64,000 nucleotides of DNA from Kingdonia uniflora (Eukaryota > Streptophyta > Magnoliopsida > Ranunculales > Circaeasteraceae), in contig JACGCM010002198.1 of NCBI GenBank assembly GCA_014058105.1, positions 385,001-449,000 of the forward strand. Direction: 5' to 3'. Positions 48,506 through 60,063 of this stretch are shown here, one piece after another (within the stretch, counting starts at the first letter, position 1; each line of letters begins with the position of its first letter). A model generated the notes under the pieces. That model was not told the DNA's origin. It searched no databases and saw nothing but the letters and a program-made list of their open reading frames with translations. A program made the position numbers and the translations under genes.

Positions 48506-48726
48506 GTAAGAGCCTACAGGTATGAAATGTTCATAAGGTTCCCCCTCCATACTTGATTTTTCCCTGATCAAACTTCTTCAACAAGAAACTCAACGGCTAT
48601 AAACGGCTAGTTTTTTTCATCTATAAAGCCTATTCATCTTCTACTCTCTTACTCTTCTACACTCAACTCATTCCTCCTAAATCTTAAATTTTAACTTTAT
48701 TCTATTGTTATCAATTTCGACGAATC

Positions 48727-50015
48727 ATGTCTGACAAAATCCTGGCTGACCTAATCATGTCTGACCCATCACTCTCATCTTTGGAGTCATCCACTTCATC
48801 ATCATCTAGAAATGAAGAGGTCTTCCGAAGTCAAATTGAAATAATGTACGAGTTTAGCAAGATTATGATTGAGATGGGAGAAGTAGAAGAAAAAGAGCAA
48901 GAGGCGACATCATCACGGAGGCGGGGAGGTAGTAAAATGGGAAGGATTGACAAGCGAAAAGGCCGTAATTATAAATTGGGAGAGTTTAGCCTTTATCGGG
49001 ATTACTTCGGTGATAACCCAATCTTCAAAGGTAACCCATTTCGTCGTCGATTCCGTATGAGCGAAGGTATGTATCAACGTATTTATGATCAAATACTTTC
49101 TTCAAACCCATATTTTATTCAAACAGAAAATATCACTAAGACGATGGGCTTATCCTCGCACCAAAAGGTAACGTACGCACTTTGCATGTTATGTTACGGT
49201 ACGAGCGCAGACGCCCAAAAAAAATACCATTGGATTGGGGAGTCTATGACTATTTTGTGCTTGAAAAAATTTTGTAAAATAATTATAACATAATTCAAAT
49301 CTCAATAACTTAGATCTACCAATAAAAATGATACATTACACTTGTTAGAAGTAAATGGATCGCGAGGCTACCTGGGGATGTTAGGTAGTTTAGATTGTAT
49401 GGATTGAAAATAGAAGAATTGTCCTACCGGGTGGGCAGAACAATATACCAGGTATAAAAAAATCCCGACAGTGATTTCAGAAGTGGTTACATCGCAAGAT
49501 CTTTGGATATGACACGCATTATTTGGGGTACCCGGTTCTAACAACGACGTAAATATCTTACATCAAGAGTGGCTTTTCAACAACTTGTCTAATAGAGTAC
49601 ACTAAAAAATTAGAGGATGGAGTTTTTCAAAGATGTAGTTGTTTAAACCATAAGAAATCTGTCCAACGATGCCGAAAGACATTTTTCAAAGATGCAAGAA
49701 GCATGCCGAAAAGACGTAGAGCGTACTTTTGGGGTATTATAAGCTAGGTTTAAAATATTGGCATAGGGTGCATGATTTTGGAAGCCTAGTGATCTAGAAA
49801 ATGTGATGTACGCATGTATAATCCTGCACAATATGATCGTCGAAGATGAACGTCATAATTACATCCTTTAGAAAATCCATGAAGAATTAGGAGGACTTTA
49901 ATCCAAGATACGCAATCAACACTATGGCAGAGTACATTCAGAAGGTTCATGAAATTAGAAATGAAGATGCTCATTTCTAATTACAAGATGAACTTGTCGC
50001 GCATTTGTGGAATTG
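48727..50015 (+). pseudogene. Harbinger DDE transposase
   Basis: The ATG at 48727 opens 188 intact codons: an acidic serine-rich start, a basic patch, then FSLYRDYFGDNPIFKGNPFR, RFRMSEGMYQRIYDQI and LCYGTSADAQKKYHWIGES. A frame break near 49290 follows. The catalytic core is then readable in pieces: GMLGSLDCMD (first D), PTVISEVVTSQDLWI, FGVPGSNNDVNILH (second D) and DVERTFGVL (E). The end reads LQDELVAHLWN. This is the plant DDE_Tnp_4-type transposase of PIF/Harbinger elements, which needs the ORF1 partner. At least five stops lie in the C-terminal half. Confidence 0.88.
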
Positions 50016-50249
50016 ATAAGGGGCGGAGTAATATAGTCTTCATCATTCTTTTTTTATTTTCTAAAGTAATGTATTTTTTTTCCAAGTTTTATGTTGAAGT
50101 TATAATCTATTTTCTCTACTTGATTGAAATAAATTTTAAGCATTACGTACGATTAATAACAATTTTATTAAAATAATGAAATTACATAAAACTTAAGAAC
50201 TACTATTAACGCTAAGGATTACATCAATCTTCATCACTATAAATATCGT

Positions 50250-51795
50250 CATCACTTAGACACAGATCCTTCAACTTCTTTAAATATTTTTTAATTTACT
50301 TCTTCATCCAACGCCTTTGTGCCGGTAGTAGGTTACTTGGGTCCGTTGTCATCACCTTAACCATATGCGCATCTTCGATGGCTTTTTTTCGAGTTAGCTC
50401 CGCTTTATGCCTTATTTGAATATCAGCCTCTCTTGGCAACTTTTGTTCCTCTCGTGCTCTTGTTCTAGCTTCCTTTTCCTATTTCTTCTACTCGTCTCTC
50501 TCATTCCATGCCTTCATCATGTTGGTCGTCGTCTTAAACATCTACTTCTCCCAATAATCTATACTTAACTTTATCGCTTCTTTTGCCTTATTTTTTTTGG
50601 TCGTCCGGTCGTACATCCCCACAATAATATAGTGGTGCATCCACATCGATATAATTATCCTGAATTACGACATTTGAACTGCCAAAAGTAGGTGTTTGAG
50701 GATCGGTGTTGGTGGAGTTACCCGGGCTATCGCGAAAATTTGACTTCCTAGCAACGTTACGGCCAGGTTGCCCGATGTGATGAATTTGGGACCATTTTGG
50801 GCACTGCTCCAAAACTTTGTAAGCCTACCCAAATGTAAATTGCCTTTTTTGTATTTTTTCGAATGTCTCGTATGTCATGCGTTCCTAAAAATCAAGTTTT
50901 TAATTCTAATAAGTACGATTAACCTAACAAAATGAATGAAATGAGGAAAAAAATATGTAAATACTTACGAAGTCGCCCGATCCAATGCCGATAAAATGTT
51001 GGCTTTCAAGGTCTTGAATGATGCCTCTAAAAATCGAACAATCCTTATTGAGCCGCCCCTTATACATGAAATTGACACTGTTGTACGAACGCCACATCGA
51101 TTGGTCAACATAGAACGAGTTGAATTGGTCACGCACCTAGAATCAAAATGTAGTGGCTTTTTGGTTGTTCGTGGTAGCGAGGTTTTTGAGATACTTGAGA
51201 CCAGGCGCATGCAAGATTTACGAAGTCCTCGGAAGACCAATTTTTAAAGTTCTTGTATGTGCCTTTGTCGTTAGCAACTTCCTCCTCAACCTCAACTATA
51301 TCCTCAACTGTAATAGGTGTCGATGCCGTTTTTCTTTTAGAGTTTACCTTTTCGCGAGTATTACTTCTTGTGAGAACCGGATTGAGTTCCTTGGAGATGA
51401 TCAGAGAGACAACCGGAGATATAATCGATGATGTATTGAGGTTTAAATCATTTAAAACCCCATGTAGCTCTCATCGGCATGGTACTAGAACTTCCACCGA
51501 CAAATTTGGTCTGAGATATAAGATATGAATTCTCCAGTTAAGAGTACGAGCCCGTATGATGATCAAATTGAGGGAAATATCCTTGGTTATGGTAATATCC
51601 TTAGGTTTGAGATTGAAATTGATTACCAGGTGGCGGGGATAGTTGGAGAACATGGTGATCACGATATTGGGAAGGGTTAGGCACTTACGACGGATCAAAT
51701 GCGCCAAATTGAATCGGAAATACGTTCCCTTGTTGGTTCGCATTGGAGGATTGAGAGTAGTTTTGAGAATTCGATTGGGAGCTTGAGGATGGCAT
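50250..51795 (-). pseudogene. Harbinger ORF1, Myb/SANT-like protein
   Basis: The minus-strand ATG at 51795 gives MPSSSSQSNSQNYSQSSNAN and QQGNVFPIQFGAF, a serine/glutamine-rich start. The Myb/SANT-like region is near 51250-50965: NWSSEDFVNLACAWSQVSQ, then VRDQFNSFYVD, YKGRLNKDCSIFRGIIQDLE. The C-terminal part (50815-50580) has PKWSQIHHIGQPGRNVARKS. In Harbinger elements this protein binds the element ends and brings transposase into the nucleus. Several stops and frame changes. It converges with the transposase gene. Confidence 0.78.
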
Positions 51796-52689
51796 AGTGG
51801 CTTTGTTTGTAAGCTAAGGAGGGAGAAGAGTGTAGAAGATAGTTAATATGAAAGTGTAGAAGATGAATAGAATTTATAGATAAAAAAAACTAGCTGTTTA
51901 TAGCCGTTGAGCTACTTGGCCAACAAGTTTCTAAAGGAATATAGCCTTTGAGTAGAAAATATAGCCGTTAAGCTACTTGGTCAAAAAGTTTCCAAGGGAA
52001 TATAGTCGTTGATCTACTTGGTCAACAAGTTAACCCCAAAAATATTATATTTGTTATTGCCAAATAAACCAAGTATAAAGAAAGGGTCATAAAAAACCAA
52101 AGGTTTAACATAACATATCAAAGTTCTAAACAAAACGTAGCATATTCAACGTAGTTTTAGCATAGCAAATAAAAGTTCTAAACAAAACAAAGCATACTCA
52201 ACGTAGTTTAAACAAAACATAAATCAAAGTTCAAAATAAAACATAGCCTAAATGGGACGACCATTCTTCGTTTGGCGGGCGTGTCTGCTACGTGCGAGAC
52301 TCTCGTCATAGGTACATTGCACGACTGGCTCTGTCTGGTAGGAAATGAACATCTCTACTAGTATCTCGGACGCCTCTTGAATGATTTATTGCGCCCGCCT
52401 CAGCCCCCCTATAACTCGGTCGTGCGGTCAACGTATTACCTCGAGTCTTCATATGCTGCATACCACATTCCTTGAGATTGATGCCACAACTCATCTAAAC
52501 TATACGCAGGTAGACACGGGTATGGTACCTGTATCACCGTGATTGGTATCCGTCTACGTTGATCGCTCGTTCTCACCATATTCATGAACCATCCCATATC
52601 ATGTTGATCGTCAGTCGCCTGAATACCATAGTTTTACACCTGCGAAGACGTAGCTTAAATCGACGTAGGTGGAAAGTATACATCGAGCC
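51796..52689. other. Non-coding part of the Harbinger element
   Basis: Contains three near-repeats of a unit with TAGCCGTTGAGCTACTTGG and AACAAGTTTC (51900-52025), and repeats of AAAGTTCTAAACAAAAC (52120-52190). The same TAGCCGTT-type unit faces it on the other side of the transposase near 48560-48620. Confidence 0.5.
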
Positions 52690-54257
52690 TTACTAGATCA
52701 CACCCGACCATCCAAATATTTCCGACCCTCTTGACTAAATTGCAGCCGATCTTGGGATTTGGATGAACGGCAAGCTAATATCTCATGTAATCTACGTTTG
52801 AAAATTGATAATTGCGACCATTGTAGAAGTCCACATCTTTTAGACCCTGATATAACTCTCGATCGTACCGCGGGAATTTCATAATCTCTTAGGGGGTCAT
52901 TTGGTACACTATATTCCCCGGTCAACTGACATATACACGGGTCTCCTAAATACCAAAGCGTACCGTTCCCATAAGGGACTGAAACCAAGGGAACCCTCTT
53001 CGTACTCAGCAAATGTGAAACTCTTACCTCTGGACAGATTAATTGTCTGGACCTGTACCATGGTTGCCAATCTATGTTGGTTATGTCCTTCCATTTTATC
53101 ATTTCTTTGATCACAGCAAAAGAATAATGGATTTCAGACCCCGAATTAGCCATTTCATCTCTCCACGCACCCATATAGGGATAAATATGGTTAAAGTTTA
53201 AAACCATCACCAGATACATTCCAACCCAGCTGTACTCAAAGAACCAGAACTCTAATATAGCATAGAATCTTGTGATCGATTTCTTCACCTTCCCATTCTT
53301 CAGCACTAAGACTTTATCTAGACCCTGATACAAATGTGCCATAATCGGCGTATCCTAGTCGAATACCAACAGACCTATGATATCGCAATCTGTTAAAGAT
53401 TCAAGATAACTCATCAGAAGAGATGTTTGTGTATTCGAGAAGAAGATATTACCCATCATATAGGCAATAAATGCATTCGCATATACAATATCTAACTCTT
53501 GGCTGTAATTGTTGAGCTGTGGATTCAAATCCTCTTTCCACGTCTTTAAATAGGCGAGAATGATGTTACCGTACCATGATGTCAGTGCTTGTAATTCCTG
53601 GGAACAACTTTTCTGCTTCGTCCAACTTGGAGTACTTCTCATCGTACGGTAGTTCGCGATCCCTCTAAAAAGATATGCCCGTTAGCATGACGAAGTCTAA
53701 CGGCGTAAAACCAAGTTCCCCGTAAGGGAAGTGAAATGTATGGGTGGAAGGCCACCACAGTTCCACGAGAGCATGAATCAAGCGGTTATACGAGTTTCCC
53801 GCCTTAATCGACAAAAAATATTCAAAACCCATATCGTCAACCAACTTCTTCAACGTCGGATACCGCGCAATGCATTCGTACCACTTCAGTACCTTATCCA
53901 ATGATCCCCTACATTGTAATTCATCTCGGTTCTGTCCAAAAATACACATTAACACATTAATTTTTCATTCAGGCATTTTGTCAAACAATTGGCAATATAC
54001 GTTAATAATACATAAATTTTACAAACAAAACTTATCGGCATTTCCTCCAATCCAACAGAAATATGGACCCAGCCGTCCGGGAGGATATCAACTCATTTCA
54101 ACTCCTTGAGGGTTGGGGAGGGATAATTGTTGCTCGTTAGGTATAAATGCCACATATTTGTTACCAATGCTTTCCCCCTTCATTTTACTTCGAAGCTTGA
54201 GTTACGTCTTGTTTTGGGGTATGCATAGCCCGGTCTTTGACTAGACTCTCCCGACAT
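52690..54257 (-). pseudogene. Plant mobile domain (PMD) gene inside the Harbinger element
   Basis: The possible start ATG at 54257 reads MSGESSQRPGYAYPKTRRNS, then NMWHLYLTSNNYPSP and DGWVHISVGLEEMP. The PMD core lies at 53955-53668: LDKVLKWYECIARYPTLKKL, VDDMGFEYFL, LVELWWPSTHTFHFPYGELG, FVMLTG. It continues through 53642-53355 and a 214-codon open stretch at 53342-52698 (ITRFYAILEFWFFEYSWVGM, YMGAWRDEMANSG). PMD proteins include MAIN/MAIL1, which help silence repeats, and transposon-borne relatives. About three stops separate otherwise long open parts. A third gene of this kind is not standard for Harbinger elements. Confidence 0.75.
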
Positions 54258-54403
54258 TGTTAGTGGATTAACGCATTGAATTATGGAGAAAAAAATATTT
54301 GGGTGGGAAACTTGGGGAATAAGACTTGGGTATGCCAAAGTTGTGAAAAATAACACTTGTGAAAACGAATGAAGTTTATGCCTAAAACTTGCAGGAGGAT
54401 GCC

Positions 54404-54570
54404 GTGCGGTTCTGAACTGCGCAGCGATTTAAAAAACAAAAAACAAATACATGGCAATTCCTTATAGGTCTTTACTACGCGCAGTTCAGAATAACGCTGA
54501 TGTGATGAACGTTGGATATGGGGACACGTGGTTGGATCCCGAACGTTGATGTTCCCGCGCAGTTCGTAAG
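54404..54570. repeat. Right subterminal palindromic motifs of the Harbinger element
   Basis: GTGCGGTTCTGAACTGCGCA (54404-54423), CGCGCAGTTCAGAATAACGC (54477-54496) and CCGCGCAGTTCGTAAGTGCC (54555-54574) mirror the three left motifs. They are candidate binding sites for ORF1 protein or transposase. Confidence 0.75.
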
Positions 54571-54689
54571 TGCCCTAAGTGATATTCACCTTAATTTCCA
54601 AACGAACTGTTGTGGGGTGGATTGGGATGGATTGAATTCACCCTGATTTATTTGGTTTTTCACCCACCTACTGTTTGTGGATGCTATAA

Positions 54690-55411
54690 AGTGTTGGGTG
54701 AGGTATATTACCTAGGAGAGGGTAGTTCAGTAGGGAAGACAAAAAAAGTTTTACAAGTTCAGGTTGTTTCAATGCAAATCTTGATGGGGGGTTGTTTCAT
54801 CATCTTTTATTTTTATCGGGGTCCTATAAAATCCTATGTGACGGTAGAGGGTAGACGTTTAAAGGTATAAATAGAACTTGAGCATTTAGCGGAGAAGAGT
54901 GAGTGATTTCTCTTTTTGAAGTACTATAATGTCACGTTACCTAAAATGAGGGTAAACCTTATAGTACACGACCCAGTTGAAAAACTCACTTACCAATAGA
55001 GAGTCAGATATAGTGGTCTTTATTTGATAAGTAAAATCAAATACTGAAATACAGTTTGATTGTTCCACACTTTGTTTCGAACGCCATATCACCAACTATA
55101 GCAAAATTGTGCTACAAACTCATACCCTACTCTGTATTGGAGATGGTTCACATGTAGGTCTTTTAGTACATCTCTAAAATGCCCGAGAGTAAAATGGGAA
55201 GAGCAAGAATTTCATTATTCTATATAAAGAGGGCACCAGAAAGATTTTAGGGTTCAGTCTCATTTGTTTAAGAATGAGGCTCGGAGAGGTAGGGTGTCTT
55301 ATTGAAGGGTTGTTGCCCCTCTCTAAGCCGATGATCTTAACAAACGCTGAAATAATAATAAATGACTCTTTCTCTCACTCTTTTTCTCTCTCTCTGTAGT
55401 CATCGTCATCG

Positions 55412-55443
<32 letters not shown>

Positions 55444-55839
55444 TTCTTGTTTTTCTTCTTCTTTCTTAATACAACAAGGCCGTGATGATAGCTAAACATG
55501 CAATTAAGGTTTCTTATAAACATTTCTTTGATTGCCAGACATTTGGGGGTGAGAATGATATCCTTCTATTTCTCTTTTGGCGAGGCAAATCGGATGGTCA
55601 GTTGATAGTAACCGTAGTTTGCAGCCAAAGAAGATGGAGGGTTTCTCTCTCTTTCTCTTGTCTGAAAGAAGGTGAATCTGTGCTACCATTTTACTCACCC
55701 AGACCACAACCCAATCCAACCCAGCACAATCGATTTAGTTAATTTTCTCGGGTTTAGGGTTTTTAAGATTTTTAATCTAGTTATTTTGCTTTTGGCTTTA
55801 TTATATATGTAAGATGATAGATGTATGTTTGTCATCAGA
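54690..55839. other. No gene recognised; contains an (ATC)n tract
   Basis: 55391-55443 is a TCATCG/ATC trinucleotide repeat. Around 55680-55770 there are CT-rich and GGGTTTAGGGTTTT motifs like plant leaders or telomere-like short repeats. No coding family recognised. Confidence 0.45.
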
Positions 55840-55911
55840 GGGAATTTGGTCTATTGGTATGATTATCGCTTCGGGTGCGAGAGGTCCCAAGTCCGATTCT
55901 CAGAATGCCCC
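55840..55911 (+). tRNA. tRNA-Pro (CGG), degenerate
   Basis: The sequence follows plant tRNA-Pro throughout: GGG start, TGGTCTATTGGTATGAT D-arm, anticodon loop TTCGGGT (anticodon CGG), GGTCC and a CCCC end. About six bases differ from the plant consensus as I recall it. These include an acceptor-stem mismatch at position 4, a mismatch at the top of the anticodon stem, and two changed T-stem bases with a TCCGATT loop. A T-run follows at 55913-55917. It may be a decayed or relocated copy. Confidence 0.72.
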
Positions 55912-56377
55912 TATTTTTGACATTTTCTGCTTTTTGCCAAAATGTAGATGAAGATCATTGTAGTATGGGAGCAATGACTAAAACTAACTGTAATCTAAAA
56001 CAATTTCATGTTTTACTTTTAAATTTGTAAAAACATATGATTCTATACTTGTTACTTGTGAATGAATCTGCCCATCTGGAGAGTACATAATGTCTGATCT
56101 TGGCTTGGCATAGGATCCTTCAATTCGATAATTTATACTAGTGGAATGTTATGTGTTTGGATAATCAGTGGTGGTGGTTAGAGGCTTGGATCTTATTAAT
56201 CCTCCTCGCTACTTGATTGAAGGGTTAGCAAGCAACTATACTCTTGTCCTAGTGGATCTTGCAGAGTTACATATATAGTTAACCTGAATTCACAATATCT
56301 AGGGAATTTGTCCATGGAAAATTTGTTGAACAAAGAGAGCAGCGCCCTGGATCTTCCACTATTGAGGTTAGGTATAA
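55912..56377. other. No gene recognised
   Basis: AT-rich intergenic DNA between the tRNA and a MITE. Confidence 0.5.
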
Positions 56378-56789
56378 GAGCATCTCTAGCAGCAAGTGTA
56401 ACTTTGGGTGTGGGCTCTAACAGGGGGCCCACAAAAAACCTAACTTACACATCCTCTCCCAACAGCAACAGTGAGTTTCAGTTAAGTTTGAGTTTTTTTT
56501 AAAAAAAATTTAATCCGCGTGGCAATCTTTAGTCTGCGCGGTATTCCTTTGTCCGCATAATTATTCATCTCTCTCACACATTAATTAAAAATAATCAAAA
56601 AAATAAAAATAAATACGGTGGTAATCCAAACACTGGGTGTGAGCTCCTCACACTCGGTTGAGTTACTGTAGCACCACGTAGGAGAACTCATACCCGTTTT
56701 TTACTGCTGGGAGACTCAAAGTGTGAGTTTGGGTTTGGGTTTGCAAACCCATCTCAAACCCACACCCTGCTTGCTTGCTGCATATGCTA
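56378..56789. mobile_element. Harbinger-type MITE
   Basis: The left end GAGCATCTCTAGCAGCAAG pairs with the reverse complement of the right end, TAGCATATGCAGCAAGCAAG. TAA flanks both sides (56375-56377, 56790-56792). 412 bp with long inner inverted similarity (GTGTGGGCTC / GAGCTCCTCACAC, TTTGGGTGTGGG / AACCCACACCC). No coding sequence. Confidence 0.75.
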
Positions 56790-57869
56790 TAAGACTTAAA
56801 TATTGAATACCCGATGTGGGACATTAGCAATTTCAATGGGATTTTATCCCCATATGGTCCATGTCCTCGGGACCCTCACCAAAACTAAACGAACCAGCAC
56901 AAAGCACAGTAAAAGTCTCATTGGTATATACATGTGGATATAATTACGCCACTAAAGCCATGAACTAATCATTATGTAAAAGTTGCTATATTACAAGTAG
57001 AATCCAGATTTAGAAGGGAAAAAAATGTTTAGAGACTCCCATGAATGTTTTACAAACAATAATTTAATAATAGTATCCCAAAGACAGAAAACTGAGAACC
57101 ACTAGTGCAATGAGGCAAATTCCCTCATTGGCAACATTCCTTGGTGCTCCACTTTTAGTTGGTACCCTCACAGGTACGGCTGCAGAAGTTGATGCAGCTA
57201 TTGTGGCTGCAGGTAGCGGTGGGTCAATAATGTCCGCTGCTACAAGGGCTGGAGCAGGGGCATCTGTCGGTGGTAGCGCTTCTTGTGGAACCAAATTTAC
57301 TAGAGAACCGGGCTCCGCGGGTAAGATGGCGTAAGGGAGATCCGCATTGGGATCAGAACATGGGCTCCCTGAAAATCTATAGCCATGTACTTAGATAATG
57401 AAATCCGTAAATATTGAGTAATCAAGAAGGAATTGTTGGTAAAACTTACTCATGTATGCACTTGCGGTTGCCCGGTACTCAGTTATGACTCCATCAACTC
57501 CAATATCAGAGACGTAGGAAGCGATCTCCATGATTGGATCAGAAAAGAAGTCGAATGCAATCGTTGTGTGCTCATTTCTAAGAACCGAGACATAAACGGT
57601 GAGGTTCCCCTTATGCATTCTATCTACAACATCTGTATAAACAGTGGTTAAAGAGCCTGTAGTTAAGACAATTGAGCCTCTAGGGATATTAACTGCCTCC
57701 GCAAACTTCTTTATCTCTTCAACACTTTTCATAGGTGCATCACCAATTTATCTCACTAGTCCTTAGAACTTTCTTGTACGTAGAAACATTGTTAAACTCT
57801 GAAAGAACTGAAGTGTCATCGGATTCAATTAAAACTTGTTGAGTGGACTGTTTGTCAAATGTGGCATTG

Positions 57870-58089
57870 CTCAAAGCGCTTGTAACAACATCTGTTACGC
57901 TGAAACCTTTCTTTGATGCGAGGTACGCCACATTCTATTTTATGAATGAAACTTGAGAACATGCTAGAATTTTTTTCTTCTGAAATTTCATGTTAACGTA
58001 ATGATATTTAGAAAAAGGAGGTTCACCTTTATGTTGATCAAAACTCCAGATACCGTTTTGGTCTTTGCCATCCCTAGGAATTCAGAGAG
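57870..58089. repeat. 220 bp GDPDL segment, left copy of a direct duplication
   Basis: Carries part of a GDPDL exon, a short intron and part of the next exon (minus sense). The same 220 bases recur at 61327-61546 with roughly 15-20 differences. This copy keeps the splice donor (AAAG|GTGAAC on the minus strand). It ends exactly where the copia LTR begins. Confidence 0.9.
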
Positions 58090-58319
58090 TGTTGGAATTT
58101 TTCAAAACTTGTACCTTATTTTGATCCTTGAACCCATGACCTCTTGGTCATTTATTTTATGTGACTCCTAAACTATAGCTTAAAGTTTAGTTCTACATTG
58201 TTTATAAACAATAGAGAAACTAAACATATAAGGTAGTACCCAGGTAACATGTGTGTAACATGGGACATAGAGATGGTGTATAAGTGTGTGAGTGTTTGAA
58301 TGTGTGAGGGGATTTTATA

Positions 58320-58920
58320 CCCTAGACACACTTTGACCTCTCTCGGGCGACACCGGACCGACTCGGGCTTGGGATTTGGGCAATTGGCACTTCTGGCTCT
58401 TCTGGCATCTTATGGTTTGGGCAGGCTCACCCTAATCTTTGGTTACCACCACCTTTGGGCTACGCTTATATGGTTTATTATACACCTTTGGGCTAGGCTT
58501 GTATGGTTTATTATACTGTATTGGACCTCTCTCGGGCGACACCGGACCGACTCGGACTTCGGATTTGAGCAATTGGCTCTTCTGGCACTGGAGGCCTCCT
58601 TTGGCTTGGGGCAGGCTCACCCTAATCTACTGGTTACCGGCTAGGCTCACCCTAATCTTTGGGCTAGGCTTCTATGGTTTATTATACACCTTTGGGCTAG
58701 GCTTGTATGGTTTATTATACTGTATTGGACCTCTCTCGGGTGATACCGGACAGACTCGAACTTGGGATTTGGGCAATTGGCTCTTCTGGCTCTGGAGGCC
58801 TCTTTTGGCTTGGGCAGGCTTACCCTAATCTTTGGTTACCGGCTAGGCTCACCCTAATCTTTGGTTACCACCTTTGGGCTAGGCTTGTATGGTTTATTAT
58901 ACTGTACATGCTCGATGAGC
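58320..58920. repeat. Tandem repeats of about 200 bp in the copia LTR/leader
   Basis: About three units, each with GACCTCTCTCGGGCGACACC, CAATTGGCTCTTCTGGC, AGGCTCACCCTAATCTTTGG and GGGCTAGGCTTGTATGGTTT. Small internal duplications make the lengths uneven. Open frames across it are repeat artefacts. Confidence 0.88.
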
Positions 58921-59900
58921 AGTTACTGCTTTGTTACTGAAGCTTGTTGTGCTCTTATTTACTGGAGTTTCACTTGCCTCTGCTTACCAGAGTATAACCT
59001 GCCTGTTGTTCTTGCGCTAATAACCTACTGTATGCATTGTTGTTTACCTTTGAGCTAGGCTTGTATGGTTTATTATGCACCTTTGGGCTAGGCTTGTATG
59101 GTTTATTATACTGTATATGCTCGTTGAGCTGTTACTGTTTTGTTACCGAAGCTTGTTGTGCTATTGTTTACCGGAGTTTCACTTGCCGCTGTTTACCGGA
59201 GTATAACCTACCTATTGTTCTTGTGCTAATAACCTGCTGTATGCATTGTTGTTTACCGGAGTACAACCCAACCTGCCTCATGTTGTTGTTGCTGTTTACC
59301 GGAGAACAACCTGCCTCCTGTTTACTGCTACTGCAGCTAGTAAAACCTTCCTGTTCTTGCTACTGTTATTCTACTATGTATGGTTTATTATACTGTATAT
59401 GCTCGGTAAGCTGTTACTGTTTTGTTGCTGAAGCTTGCTGTGCTCTTGTTTACCGGAGTATAACCTGCCTGTTGTTCTTGCGCTAATAACAGGTTGTATG
59501 CATTGCTGCTTACCGAAGTACAACCCAACCTGCCTCCTGTTGTTGTTGTTGCTATTTACCGGAGAACAACCTGCCTCCGGTTTACTGCTGCTGCTGCTAG
59601 TAAAACTTGCATGTTCTTGCTACTGCTATTCTACTCTGTACAATTGTTGCCTACCGCTGCCTGTAACTCAGACCTGCTTGTAAAACTGTTGTTGTTGCTG
59701 CCTATAACTTCCTACTACTATTGTTGTTATAAGCTGCTTATTACCAGAGTATTAACTGCTAAACACCTTGCTCAGACCTGCTTGTAAAACTGTTGTTGTT
59801 GCCGGAGTATTAACTGCTAAACACCTTCCTCAAACCTTCTTGTAAAACTGTTGTTGTTGCTGCCTATAACTTCCAGTTATTATTGCTGTTATAAGCTGCT
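58905..59900. repeat. Second tandem-repeat array in the copia LTR/leader
   Basis: About three units of 200-300 bp with GAAGCTTGTTGTGCT, TTGTTCTTGCGCTAATAAC and TTTACCGGAGTATAACCTG, then shorter CTGTTGTTGTTGCTGCCTAT repeats to about 59900. Confidence 0.85.
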
Positions 59901-60063
59901 GTTTATTACCAGAGTATTAACTGCTGAACACTTTGCTACTGAATACCCTGTTGCTGGAGCTATTCTGATTTCGTACTTGCTATTGCTCAATTAAATGGAA
60001 AGCTATTTTACAGGTTCATAAACATTTATTCTACAATTTTAAAGAGTATTTATAATCTGCAAT

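Larger units (their letters stand above)
48137..54686. mobile_element. PIF/Harbinger transposon with transposase, ORF1 and a plant-mobile-domain gene
   Basis: The left end GAGCATCCACAGCAGCTGGG pairs with the reverse-complemented right end TAGCATCCACAAACAGTAGG. TAA flanks both sides (48134-48136 and 54687-54689). A second inverted pair, CCCCACAACAG / CTGTTGTGGGG, lies just inside. Length 6550 bp. It contains the DDE transposase (+) and ORF1 (-), the two genes Harbinger elements need, plus a third gene (-) with a plant mobile domain. All three frames are damaged, so it is not autonomous now. Confidence 0.85.

Noticed and set aside
55323..55523. Open frame with a run of methionines
   Set aside because: It is the translated (ATC)n trinucleotide repeat.
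57110..57334. Glycine/alanine-rich + strand open frame
   Set aside because: It is the shadow of the GDPDL last exon, which reads correctly on the minus strand.
58300..59787. Several overlapping leucine-rich open frames that look like membrane proteins
   Set aside because: They follow the tandem repeats of the copia LTR/leader; the same peptides recur with each unit.
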